NCBI GenBank assembly: GCA_022036555.1
Contig: CM039128.1
Span: forward strand, 3,782,049 to 3,846,048
Source: Microstegium vimineum
Taxonomy: Eukaryota > Streptophyta > Magnoliopsida > Poales > Poaceae
DNA length: 64,000 nt
Direction: 5' to 3'
The notes under the pieces are model-generated. The model was not told the DNA's origin. It saw only the letters and a program-made list of their open reading frames with translations, and searched no databases. The translations under genes and the position numbers were made by a program. Shown piece after piece: positions 24,301 through 34,190 of this stretch. The first letter of the stretch is position 1. Each line of letters starts with the position of its first letter.

Positions 24301-24737
24301 CAGGTATGTTTCCTCTGTCTGCCCGTCTGCCTTGGCATTGCGTGTCATTTGTTCGCAGGTTGAGATCCCCTTTTTGTTGCTTCAGCATTGCAGGCCGGCG
24401 CGCAGGCGTTGCGCGAGGCCGTGCACGGGGTGTGCGACCTATTCGGCGTGGTAGCCGTCGAGGGTGGTCCGGTAGCGGCCAGAACCCGCGTCGGCCTGCT
24501 CTGGGAGCGGGGCCAAGTGTTGATCCGGGACGCCCTGCGCATCGGGGTCCACCGCACGATGGCCATTGTCGCCTGCCTCTACGACGCAGTGACTCCTGCG
24601 CTCGTCAGCGAAGGGTACCCCCCCCCCCAGACGCCCCAGAGGACCTGCTCTATCGGATCGAGGCCGACGCGGAGGAACCTGCAGCGATCCTAGACGCCAA
24701 GCTTGACAACGACGTGTTCCCACCACCGGAGGAGTGA
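21385..24737 (+). pseudogene. Antisense 'putative gypsy type transposon' gene (Transposase_28-like), spliced, decayed
   Basis: The ATG at 21385 starts MAGAPPKKSWPRCEAEYERA. The protein then has YVVSFLPFHERGFGTPPSRF and, after a frameshift in a G8 run near 21613-21620, LHHYGIEVHNLNPNS and LWRFFFKATV. This matches my knowledge of the grass PF04195 family found antisense in Tat elements. Plausible GT-AG introns are 22300-22388, 22790-22873, 23649-23702 and 24304-24385 or 24304-24393. Later exons encode an acidic stretch (22470-22520) and a long coiled coil (about 23810-24290). The frame ends FPPPEE-stop at 24735. Stops at 21974 and 22088 and a C11 frameshift near 24618 show decay. Function of the family is not known; despite the name it is not a proven transposase. 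Confidence 0.75.
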
Positions 24738-25235
24738 CCCTGCGTGGTCAAAGATCAGGGCCGAGGGCCCTTGTAACAAACAAACTAAGTTATCTTGTGT
24801 TGTGCCCCCAGGAGGGCTTTTAGATGACTTTAATAGCTCTTTGGTGAGCTTATTTTAAGTTTGTTTGCTTGTTGGTTTTCGCATTTGCCTTTCGCTTGGG
24901 CTAGTTGCCCGATTTTCCATGGGAGGAATTTTGATCTGTTCGGGTGTGGGATTGGGTGGAGATACTTGGCTCTGGGGAGCCAGGGTACTTCGCGGCCCTT
25001 CGGCACGGTCCAGCGAGATCTCTTCTCTCGGTGGGGGAGATCGGGCTTTCGCCTAGTGGGTTTGGCAAAGCGGTTTTGAGCGAAAAAGTTTTTGGAGTGA
25101 AAGACACGGAGTTACCCCCTTCCCAGCCCCCGAGCGAGGTGTGTTCTGGCGCGCGCCGAGAGTGCACCTTGCTAAGCGGTCGGTCCGAGAGTTCCCACGT
25201 TTTTATTCCTCGAACTTTTTGCTCTTAAGAAAGGA
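24738..25235. other. Junction where the pol domains are missing
   Basis: Only about 500 bases separate the 3' end of the antisense gene from the end of the protease frame. They include AT-rich, possibly 3' UTR-like sequence (24770-24870) and no RT, RNase H or integrase motif. Confidence 0.7.
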
Positions 25236-28034
25236 TTACATGTGTATGTATAAGGTGATAGGTATACTAGAAAATAGTAGAAAAGTGACATAGCTGTTGG
25301 TGCCGTGGGCGTCCGAGCTCCTCGCGCTCGAGGGGTCGACATCCATCTTGTCGGCGGCTTCGATCGCCGCCACCAGCTCCTCGCTTCGCACCTCGGCCAT
25401 GGTGTTCTCGCAGCAGTCCACCTCGCATTGGTACGCCACCTTGACGTCGGAGGAAACTGTGATGATGCCGTACAGCCCCGACATCTTGAGCTTGAGGTAA
25501 GTGTAGTTGGGAACGGCCATGAACTTCGCGTAGCATGGCCTCCCCAACACTGCGTGGTAAGTCCCTCGGTAAGCCACGACCTCGAAGGTGAGATACTCGG
25601 TCCGAAAGTTGTCTGGTTCCCCGAACGTGGCGGGCAGGACGATTTGCCCCAGGGGTACCGTTTGTCTCCCAGGGATGATTCCCTGAAAGGGAGCCCCCGA
25701 GGATCGAAGCTTCTCCCTACGTAGACCGAGGGTCTCGAAGGCATTGTAGTACATGATGTTGAGGCTGTTGCCCCCGTCCATTAGTACTTTGGTGAAGCTC
25801 ACGCTCCCTATGATCGGGTCCACGACGAGTGGATAATGACCCGGGTGGGGAATGTGGCTCGGATGGTCATCTCGGCCGAACGTGATGTCGGGCTCTGACC
25901 AGTCAAGGAAGGCCGGAGTTGCCGGGGCGACAACAAAGACCTCGCGCCGCTCCTTCTGTCGGCGCTTGCAGCTGTAGGCCTCCGGGCCTCTAAAGATCAT
26001 GAGTCACTTGTTGACGTGGGGGTAGGAGTCTTCGCGACCCCCGTCCCCGTCCTGGCCTTCTAATTCCTTCAGCTCGTCCTTGTCAGGGACAACCTTGAAG
26101 TACCTGGCCATCATGTCGCACTGCTGGAGAGTGTGCTTGACCGGCCCATTGTGATACGGGCACGGCTTTGTGAGCATGTCGTCGAACTTGCCCACCTTCT
26201 TCCCGCCCTGGGGACGGGGAGGCTTGCGGTCTGTCGCTGCGACAAGGTTGTCGCCGCCGCCACGCTGCGGCTTGCCCTTCTTGTTCCTGTTCCTGGCGCG
26301 GTTCGAACCGCCTTCGCCGGCGGTCTCGACTTCCTTGCCCTTTCCCTTGTCGGGGTGGAACATTGCACTGACCGCCTCTTCTCCCGACGCGTAGCTCATG
26401 GCGATGTCGAGGAGTCATTCGGTGGTGCGAGGGTTGCTGCGGCCCAGCTCGTGGACCAACTTTTTGCAGGTCGTGCCTGCGAGGAAGGCCCCGACCACAT
26501 CTGTGTCGTCCGCTGTTGGGAGCCTTGTGCACTGCTGAGAGAAGCGACGGATGTACTCCCAGAGGGACTCGTCCGCCTTCTGTCTGTAGCTGCGGAGGTC
26601 CCAGGGGTTGCCTGGGCGCGTGTAGGTGCCTTGGAAATTCCGAACAAAGGACTGTCGCAGAGGCTCCCACCCATCGATGGTGTTGGGTGGCAGATGCTCG
26701 AGCCACGTGCGGGTTGAGTCCGAAAGATGAAGGGGTAAGTTGCAGATGATGAAGTCGTCATCGTCCGTGCTGCCGACCTGACAGGCGAGGCGGTAGTCGT
26801 CGAGCCAAAGCCCGGGGTTCGTTTCCCCGGAGTATCGGACGACGTTGGTTGGTTGTCGAAAAGGGTGCGGGAACGGTGCGCGCCGGATGTGGCGAATGAA
26901 CGCCAAGGGGCCTGGTGGTTCCGGCGTGGGAGGCCGGTCTTCATCGCTGTCATATCGGCCGCCACGTCAGACATGGTAGCCTCGGCTTGCGCAGTCCTGC
27001 TCAGCGTGCTTGCACGCGTTGAGCGTGTCGCGCACATCGCGCTTTTCGCCGACGCGGGCATGCACAGTGGGACGCCGGTGTTCGGCCGGTGCGGGATCCA
27101 GATGGACCGACCCCTCGCGGTCGCCAGGGGCTGCGCCGGCGGGGTGGCCGGCGCTGAGCCCACGCCTCCGCGACGCGGAGCTCTCGGCATGTTGTTCCGC
27201 GGCCCGCTCCAGAAGGGCCTTCAGATCGTCGTGAGCGAGCTTGCCGTCGGGAGCATCTGGGATCAGAAGGTTGTGGAGCAATATCCTTGCTGTCGCGATG
27301 TTCTGGCTTGCCCGCGTGAACTGCGGCGTGCCATGTTCATCGTTGATGATGCGGTGGTGTACCGCCCGGGCCTCCCTGCGAGCGTGAGGCTTCACAGGAT
27401 CCCTGGCGGCTTCGCGCTCGAGCTTTTCGCGCTCGAACGTCACCTTTCGCTGCCGCTCCGCGAGCTGTTGCTCTATGTCGCGGAGGTCGCGGAGCTGTTG
27501 CTGCCAGGCCTCCGAATACTGCGGGTCAGACCTTGGCTGGGGTACTGGCACACCCGTCTGGCGAACGGGCGTGTGGCTGCCGTCATCGTCGTCGTCCCCT
27601 TCTTCGATGAGGGTGGGGTCGACGGCGGTTGCGGGTGGAGGTGTGTCGCACATGAAGCACTCGCGGCCATGGTCCTCGTTGGGATCGCTCGAGTCGGAGT
27701 CGAGCAGATAATCGCTGGCTTGGAGGAAGCCGTGAAGCGCCTCCTGATCCTCCAAACCGTCGAAGTCCAGGGGATCCCAGGGATCAGTGCTCCTACGGCT
27801 TGAGCCGGTGTAAGGTGTGGCCTCGGAGCTCGTAAGGAGATCGGAGGTGGAGCGAGAGTGGTGGGACGCGAGCCCCATTCGTCTCCCTTCCGTGGGGTCA
27901 GCATGGAACCACATGGCCACCATCTTCGCATACGACGCGGCGGCATTCCTCATGCCGAAAGGTTGCGCCTCCGAGACGGCCGTTTTGACGCGCCCAGAGG
28001 AGAGCGGATGCCCTCCCGCGAGCTGCGCCATCAC
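25236..28034 (-). pseudogene. gag: Tat-like gag-protease polyprotein with three TGA stops
   Basis: One frame on - runs from about 28034 to 25236, broken by TGA at 26967, 26415 and 26004; sequence on both sides of each stop stays in frame. The N-terminal third has a charged helix rich in Glu/Arg (RDIEQQLAERQRKVTFEREK). A retrotransposon gag domain (about 26906-26430) includes WLEHLPPNTIDGWEPLRQSF and DLRSYRQKADESLWEYIRRF. A Cys/His cluster (CPYHNGPVKHTLQQC) follows near 26170-26100. The protease has VLMDGGNSLNIMY, a DGG variant of the DTG/DSG site, and LGRPCY. The frame then runs into a short unrelated tail (SYVTFLLFSS) and stops, with no RT following. Confidence 0.87.
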
Positions 28035-28374
28035 GTTAGCGAACGCGAAGTAGAAGTCGCGCAGAGACTCCTGAGTTGGCTGAGGTCCCTGGAGAGTGTC
28101 GAGCTAGCGCTCGAACGGAAAATGATCGGCTCACAGAACGTTGGCCCGACGAGAGGCTTGTTCCCCGGGGGGAGACAGATGGAGGTGGGCCATGGATGCG
28201 GGGATGGCGTCCATGGCTACCTCGGAGGGTGCCGTAGGGCGACGGAGAGCCAGGTCGGCTCCCTGCCCGTGGCGCTGAAAGTCCAAGCTACCAAAACGAA
28301 CAATGGAGCCCGGAGCGAAATCAACGCGGCGATCAGCCATCCGAAACTCGAAAATACGGGTGACACGCAAAGGT

Positions 28375-28393
28375 CCCCTACCTGGCGCGCCAA
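28375..28393 (-). other. Primer binding site of the Tat-like element
   Basis: On - the sequence just after the 5' LTR reads TTGGCGCGCCAGGTAGGGG, a form seen in Tat-lineage elements. I do not assign the tRNA. Confidence 0.7.
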
Positions 28394-28394
28394 C

Positions 28395-29610
28395 TATCGG
28401 TGTCTAAAATGGCGGGGTCTAGACGGCCAATGAGTAAATTTCTAAGCGTGTCGGAGTTCGGATGGTTACGCTCGGAGAACACAGAGGTTTATACTGGTTC
28501 AGGTACGAACGCCCTACGTCCAATGTGTTGCGGGGTCGTATTACCGAGCGTAGAGAGCTCGTAGAGGGGAGCTACAAGCTTTGGTGAGAGAGGGAAGCGC
28601 CTTCCCAGGTCTTGTGCATATGAGGTTCTTGGTTCTGGTGGGTGCTCGCATGTGTGTGAGTTTTGAGTGTGTGTGAATGAATGTCGGGATGTCGAGAGAG
28701 CTAGATTGGGGGTCCATTCCCTCCCTTTATACGTAGAGAGGGGGAGTGATCGTGGGCCCGACTTGGGCTGCTGCCGAGGGAGGGCTTTGTCTTCATCATG
28801 TCTTCCTTCCTGAGGAAGATTGCGCCAGTAGACACATGTCCGAGTTCTGTTCATCCTTGTTGTGTTGTAAGCATGCACCTTGTGACCGGGAACCATGTTG
28901 TCCCCTTTTCTGGGCATGGGCGGAGGTTGTCGCACAGGACGAGGCACCCCCACGTTCCGTCGTACAGGGCTAATGACATCCTAATCCCTGTTGGGGTGTC
29001 CGTCGGAGACATGGCGTGGATGTAACGCGCAGAAGTCGTCGGTTAGGCAGCACAGGACCTTGTACCGCAGGGTGAACAGAGGTCGGCATGGTGACTCATG
29101 CCTTAAACCCTATGCCTGAGGACAGAGGAGACTGTGGACCTTTTGGCTATATGGGCTAAGGCACCCTAGGTTGTGGATGGCGGTGAGATCTCCGAGGGCA
29201 AGGGATGTCACGGATGACGTCTCTGTGGCTCGGACGGGGCGGAAGAGCCCCCGAGGGTTGATGACATCACAGATGACGTCACCTTGGCTCGAGCGAGGCG
29301 GAGGAGCCCCCGAGGGTTGATGACGTCACGGATGACGCCACCTTGGCTTGGGCGAGGCGGAGGAGCCCCCGAGGGTTGATGACGTCACGAATGACGCCCT
29401 CCTTGGCTCGAGCGAGGCGGAAGAACCCTCGAGGGTTGATGACGTCACGGACGACGCCACCTTGGCTCGGGCGAGGCGGAAGAGCCCCCGAGGGTTGATT
29501 ACGTCACGGATAACGCCCTCTTGGCTCGGGCGAGGCGGAAGAGCCCCCGATGGTGTTTTTGTTTTTGTGGAGTCTGGTAATTTGGGTACCCTATTTCTAG
29601 GTATCCGACA
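28395..29610 (-). repeat. 5' LTR of the Tat-like element
   Basis: Matches 17382-18598. The terminal TG is TA at 28395-28396, a single transition. A TATA-like GTATAAAG lies on - at 28725-28732. The tandem 59-bp array is at about 29194-29552. Confidence 0.88.
29194..29552 (-). repeat. 59-bp tandem repeat array, second LTR copy
   Basis: Same repeats as 18187-18540, with about six units carrying TGACGTCA/TGACATCA. On the element's strand it lies between the LTR start and the TATA box at 28732. Confidence 0.82.
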
Positions 29611-30205
29611 CATAGCATGAATGCATTCAACATTAAGTATGTTGCATTCATTCTCATTGCGCCTCATATTTTTTAATGCAAAGTGATCAAACCATTTTTA
29701 TACATCGATTTTAATATTTCAAGAACTTTCAAGATTTTTTTTCAATTTCCCCATAGCTAAACTTGTTTTTTAAGTTCCAAAAGATGTTTTCATGGGCTCT
29801 GAATATTTTATTTGGATTGGTCGTATCCCAATCTATTTCTAGGATTTGTTTTGGAATTTTAAAAGCTTAGAGATTTTCTATGGTTTAAAGACCTTATCAA
29901 AGTATTGACCAATTTTTTTTACTAAAATGGAGAAAGCCACCTTCAAAACCACTCCAAACCAGGGTAGGAATATAATTTGAATGGTGTTGAGAGTTCATGG
30001 TGCTAAGATATCTAGTTTTTAAGTTTGAAGAGGAAAATTAGGCTACAACGATAATTCAGGAAGGTAGAATATACTTTTTCTTTTCTTTCCGCATTACATT
30101 CTGAGAGCCCAATAGAAGAATCACCCCAAACGAGTAAGTAGGCCATTGCACGCTCCTAGATTTTGATACAGAGCTGGGGAAAAAGGTTTCTTAGCCCTCA
30201 ATGTT

Positions 30206-30908
30206 TTTTTTAGACCACGCCAAGCGCGTATTTCATTAAGAAGAAGTAGAGTTTTAGGCGGTAACCCATAGGTTACCGAACAACGCACGCCACCAACCCC
30301 AAATCAGGTAAAGGATATTACAAGATAACCGATTGTGCGACATAAAGAGAGCGGCCACTACATCCTTGCAAGCAGCATGCCAAGGTGTCGGTTGCCCGCC
30401 AAGCACCACTCTGGGGCCTCCATCTGAATAGCACTTGCCAGGGCAGTCGGCGTTGAGGCAGCGCCATCAAAAGTCCGTGCATTGCGCTCCTTCCACAGTA
30501 TCCAGCCGAGCAGAAAGAACAAGGAGTCGAACCCCTTTCTGAAGGGCTTGTCAACCAACTTCCTCGAGGACAGCCACCAAGCCATGGCAGGCCCTTGAGA
30601 AGGCACCAATTGCAGGCGAACCCACCCCATCCAAATGTGCCAGACCTCTCTACTAAAAGCACCGCCCAACAAGAGATGATCCATCGTTTCTGGCTCTTGA
30701 TCGCACAGGGTGCACAGGTTGGACTGCTGCAAGCCATGTCTGAAACGGCTATCGGCAGTCCAGCAACGACCATACAAATTCAGCCAAAAGAAGAACCGCA
30801 CCCTGGGCGGCGCCGCCATTCTCCACAACTGCTTGGCACCGAGGAAAGCTGACGAGCCAAAAAACATCGCTCCATAAGCCAAAGCCGCCGAGTAATTCTG
30901 ATCCGCAG
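30206..30908 (-). mobile_element. 5'-truncated LINE, 703 bp
   Basis: A 15-bp direct repeat, TTAGCCCTCAATGTT, flanks it (30191-30205 and 30909-30923). The left end is a T run, a poly(A) tail on -. The body encodes the end of a LINE ORF2. Long TSD, poly(A) tail and 5' truncation are the marks of target-primed reverse transcription. Confidence 0.88.
30358..30906 (-). pseudogene. LINE ORF2 C-terminal fragment (reverse transcriptase zinc-binding region)
   Basis: The frame starts inside the protein (QNYSAALAYGAMFFGS) and shows LWRMAAPPRVRFFFWL, then RHGLQQSNLCTLCDQEPE and TMDHLLLGGAFSREVWHIW. This is the zf-RVT (PF13966) pattern of plant LINEs, with the Cys-X2-Cys and His ligands visible; the usual LLLGC has GG here. 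It is read up to the 5' truncation point of the insertion, so no endonuclease or RT core is present. Confidence 0.85.
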
Positions 30909-30923
30909 TTAGCCCTCAATGTT

Positions 30924-31639
30924 CAAGCTGAAAAGACTCGAAAGATTTTGACCATCCAATCCAAGAGCATTAATTTCTATTTTTTAATGCACGAGAAGTC
31001 CTCCAGATACACCAGCTCCAGTAATTGCTGGAACACACCTTGGCCTGCTGGACAATAGTCTGAGACTCTGAGCTAGCAACCCAAGCCCCCGCTCGTCCTC
31101 GAGACTAATTTCTATAAAAAATCCATTTATGCAAATTTGAATCACCTAACATATATATAGTTTAACAAAAACCAAGGAGAAGAAGGTTACGTACACCAAG
31201 ATGGTAGGAACAAATTCAGTAAACATTTAGCTTGGAAATTAAGGGATACAAGAGTTTTGTATGTGGGTTTGCTTAGCATGAAATAATTACTGACAACATA
31301 ACCAATTGAAAACTACAAACACGTCCTAAAATCAATAGATAATCAAACCATATCCCACAAAACTCATGGATGCATGCTTGTCCATGTTTGATTTGGCTTC
31401 ATAGTCTTCTCATCCATTTCTTCATGTTTGTTGTGGTTAGGCAGGCTAATTAATATAGAGACCATTTACAATGGTTGGAATCACTTTCTATCGCTTCTCA
31501 TCGCCTCCCCAAAATATTATTTTTGTTTATTTTATTTGTGTAAGGATAATATTGTCACTGCACACAGTCCTCTCGCACACACCACAACCACTATTCATGC
31601 TCGCAACCGATGCCACCACGCCGACGCAGAGCGTCACGC
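30924..31639. other. Unassigned intergenic DNA
   Basis: AT-rich, no supported gene. Bases around 31465-31515 (ATGGTTGGAATCACTTTCTATCG) loosely resemble 48420-48590 and may be old MITE sequence. Confidence 0.45.
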
Positions 31640-32397
31640 CCATTGATGCCATGGATGCAGCCACGCTCGCCGTGCTGCAAGGAGGAGCGGACGCCGGCCA
31701 AGTCAGTCAAGAGCATGGCCACTAGGACGAAGCACATCTTCACGAAGCCAACGGCCATGGTGGCACCCAGGACGGCCTCGTTGGACCACGTGCCAGCCTT
31801 GCGGAACACCAGCGGGATGCAGAGCTCGATGGCGTCGATTGTTAGCCAAACTGTTGCACAAATATCTTGTAATCTTTTGTTTCTAGTTAGTTGAAATATG
31901 CATTAGCTAATATAAGATAGGGGTAGTTCTGATCTTAGATGTGCAAGATCAGGATCAGGCCCAGAGTCCTTGGTCGGCCCGTGTCATGCTGTCCTCGGCG
32001 CACATAGCGCGCACCGCTGAGCAACGGTGTAGCGTACTTAGTTCGGATGACGCGGGGTGGGTCGTATGTACCCAGGTCTGTATCTAGGCATTATATATAG
32101 ATGAATAAAGAGACCCGGCAAGCTGCGTTGTTGGCAGCGACATAATTCTTTGTCTTCTCGCGAGTTCAATTGATCTACGCTAGTTCTTGCCCTCGCCGCG
32201 GTCACCGCGCCACCGCCGGCATTCACGTTCCGGCCTGGGAACAGCTACCAGTTCCATCATTGATGCTGGACTCCTGCAGGAAGAAGTGCATGCCGACCAT
32301 GCAGACAAGGATCCGGCGCACGTTCGCCGACGGCCGGCTGTACCAGCAGCTCCTTCCAGACTTTGCTGACTCTAGGTCTATCACTGACCTGTAGCTC
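31640..32397 (-). pseudogene. Sugar/polyol transporter (MFS) pseudogene, C-terminal-side pieces
   Basis: On -, 32397-32260 encodes KVWKELLVQP and, after a frameshift, VRRILVCMVGMHFFLQ. After a solo LTR (31840-32259), 31839-31640 encodes IDAIELCIPLVFRKAG and EAVLGATMAVGFVK. This order matches the middle of plant monosaccharide/polyol transporters (WKELLxxP...RRIL...FFxQxxGIDAxxxYSPRVFxxAG...LGAT). Removing the solo LTR and one copy of its TSD joins the frame at the expected residues. The upstream part lies at 48058-48195, beyond the 15.66-kb insertion. The protein stops matching after MLLTDLAGVR. Non-functional: frameshift, insertions, missing ends. Confidence 0.78.
31840..32259 (+). mobile_element. 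Solo LTR, 420 bp, inside the transporter relic
   Basis: Ends TGTTAGCCAAACTG and TTCCATCA, with flanks TCGAT (31835-31839) and TTGAT (32260-32264), a 5-bp TSD with one change. It has a TATATATAG box near 32090. The size and ends suit a copia LTR, family not assigned. Confidence 0.8.
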
Positions 32398-33768
32398 TGT
32401 TGGGAAATCAGTTCCCGAACAAGATTGAGATGAGAGAGTGGAGAGTGGAGTTGAAGCCGTTAGAGAGGCGACTAGAGTTTCCTGTTGAAGTTGGTAGGGG
32501 AGGGCTGCAGCTTGTGTGTCTCCTCTACGTGTCTCCATCCGTGTCTCCACATGCATGGACGGTATCCGTGCGTCTCTCTTGAAAGGTGGACCCTCACATT
32601 TTCTCCGTCGGCACCACACGTCTTGAGAAAATGGAACCGCCGTCAGCCCCTCCGTCGCTCCTAATCACAAGCACAGGGGAGGACGGTGAACGGCGAGGTC
32701 GCCCTTGGTGGTGACGGTAGGCATGATTGGAGATGGTGGGGGCACGTACAGGGGACGGGGCCGGAGAGGGAAGCGCCACCGGACGATATCGATCTCGAAG
32801 CCTCAAAGGCACGGACGACTCCTTCATCGTTGTCGCCGCTGGTGAAGAGGTCCCGGAGGAACGACCTTTTGGTGACCCGAGGTGGATTCTCAATTTCTCA
32901 TGACAGCGTGCGCATAGGCATCCGTGGCCGGTGACAGGCTGACAGCTGTGGCGGCGAACTCCAGCATCTAGGCGAGCAGCGAGGTGTTGTCAAGCTCAGA
33001 GTACAAGTAGGTCATCGAAGCTGGCAGAGAGCAGGAACTCGCCCTTGTTGACGGCTCCAGCATCGTCCGCACCATCTCTGTCCATGTCCCAGTCCCGTGC
33101 GAGCTGTAAGCGATGAGCATGGCCGCAAGCAGCATGGCGATGTCAGCAAGATAGACCGCATGCGACCGACTGTGGTTGTCTGTCTTGGCAGGCGTCGCTC
33201 CGTCCCTCGTGCATATCCGTCGGAGTCGGAGCTGCCGCCCCGCGAGGCCGCGAATCCGTGGCTGGACCGGCAGCCAAGATCCGCCGTCTCCGATCACCAG
33301 TAGCCGGACTAGTAGCTAATAAGTTCCACCATCCCTGACCTCCAGTAGCCGGACGGGCATCCACAAGATCGCTTCTCGAGTTGTCAGTTCTTAGTTCTCA
33401 CGTCTAGATGCTAGCAGATTCGAGCGAAAGAAGGGAAAAGAATGAAGGCAACTAACACGGTGGTAACGGAGAATTGGGTAGACGGCTCCGGCGCGGACGG
33501 AAACATCTGTGGGCTTAGCTTGTGAATGAGGGGGGGCTGGGAATGGTTGCCACGTGTACAGAGACACGAATGGAGACACGTAAAAGAGACACACAAGCCG
33601 CGCCATAGGGGAGAGCCCCCCTCTCCTCACATGCTTCCTTCATTTATATAGGAGTTGGTAGTTTACAATCGACCCCCTTAGAAAGGTGAGAATTACAAGC
33701 TAGCACATCACCTCTATTGGGCCTCTTCTAGGGGGAGTTGGCTCATACTACAATTGACTCCCCCAACA
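32398..33768 (-). repeat. 3' LTR of the LARD-like element, split by a MULE
   Basis: 32398-32502 and 33605-33768 together match 47799-48057. On - it begins TGTTGGGGGAGTCAATTG and has a CTATATAAATG box. Confidence 0.87.
32503..33604. mobile_element. Mutator-like element (MULE), 1102 bp, non-autonomous
   Basis: Inverted ends share GCTTGTGTGTCTC, then ACGTGTCTCCAT and CGTGTCTC, over about 45 bp. Flanks GTAGGGGAG and ATAGGGGAG form a 9-bp TSD with one change, the Mutator length. The intact LTR copy at 47799-48057 confirms the empty site. The interior is GC-rich with open frames on both strands (for example - 33297-32968) that I cannot assign, so it could carry captured gene pieces. No transposase. 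Confidence 0.83.
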
Positions 33769-34053
33769 GTAGCCCCTCAGCTTCTGCTCAAAATAAAAAT
33801 TCTGCTCAAAAAAAACAGTAGCCTCTCGGCTACTAGGTTATGCCGGAGGCCACATGACCTAGTAGTTGCCTTATACAAGAAGAGACACAATACAACTCAA
33901 AAACTGGTTGCGAGGATTGTCCTTCGCAACCTGTGTGTACGCGTCTCAGTAAAAACTCCATCCCAAAAACCCTGTGGGAAAAAGGGTATGGAGAAAAGAG
34001 CACGCGCACAACTCTGGACTATTTGCGCTCTGAATCCGAGGATATCTTCCTGT

Positions 34054-34190
34054 AGGTCTTCACCTCCGGGGTCTTCGCCTTCTGGTGACTCCTCGGCGTG
34101 CAGGTCTTCACCTCTGGGCCCTCCGCCTCAGGCGTCTCCTCGGCGTGCAGGTCTTCACCTCCGGGGCCTCCGCCTCGGGCGTGATCTCAA
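34054..34190. repeat. Three-copy 47-48-bp tandem repeat
   Basis: Units start at 34054, 34102 and 34149 with AGGTCTTCACCTC(C/T)GGG and include CCTCGGCGTGC. Confidence 0.8.

Larger units (their letters stand above)
17382..29610 (-). mobile_element. Tat-like Ty3/gypsy element lacking RT, RNase H and integrase (12.2 kb)
   Basis: LTRs at 17382-18598 and 28395-29610 (about 1217 bp) are flanked by a perfect 5-bp TSD, CATAG (17377-17381 and 29611-29615). The primer binding site (TTGGCGCGCCAGGTAGG on -) adjoins the right LTR and the polypurine-like GGGGCTAC tract adjoins the left one, so the element reads on -. Internally, gag and protease lie at 28034-25236 on -, and an antisense gene lies on +. The segment between them (24738-25235) is too short for the 3 kb or more of pol expected there, and no RT or integrase motif is present. 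Such elements need a related autonomous partner. Confidence 0.88.
17017..30080. mobile_element. Foldback element 2, split by the Tat-like insertion
   Basis: The left arm is 17017-17376 and the right arm 29616-30080. The left arm matches the reverse complement of the right arm over several hundred bases: AAGTCTATTATGTTTCTACC pairs with AAGTATATTCTACC, and TTTAGAGCTCATGAAAA with TTCAGAGCCCATGAAAA. Its start, GGAAAAGTCTA, resembles foldback element 1, so both are likely the same family. The 12.2-kb Tat-like element landed near its centre. No coding capacity. Confidence 0.7.

Noticed and set aside
32968..33297. A real gene on - inside the MULE
   Set aside because: No start context, no recognised domain, and the conceptual protein looks frameshifted. 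Kept only as possible captured sequence.
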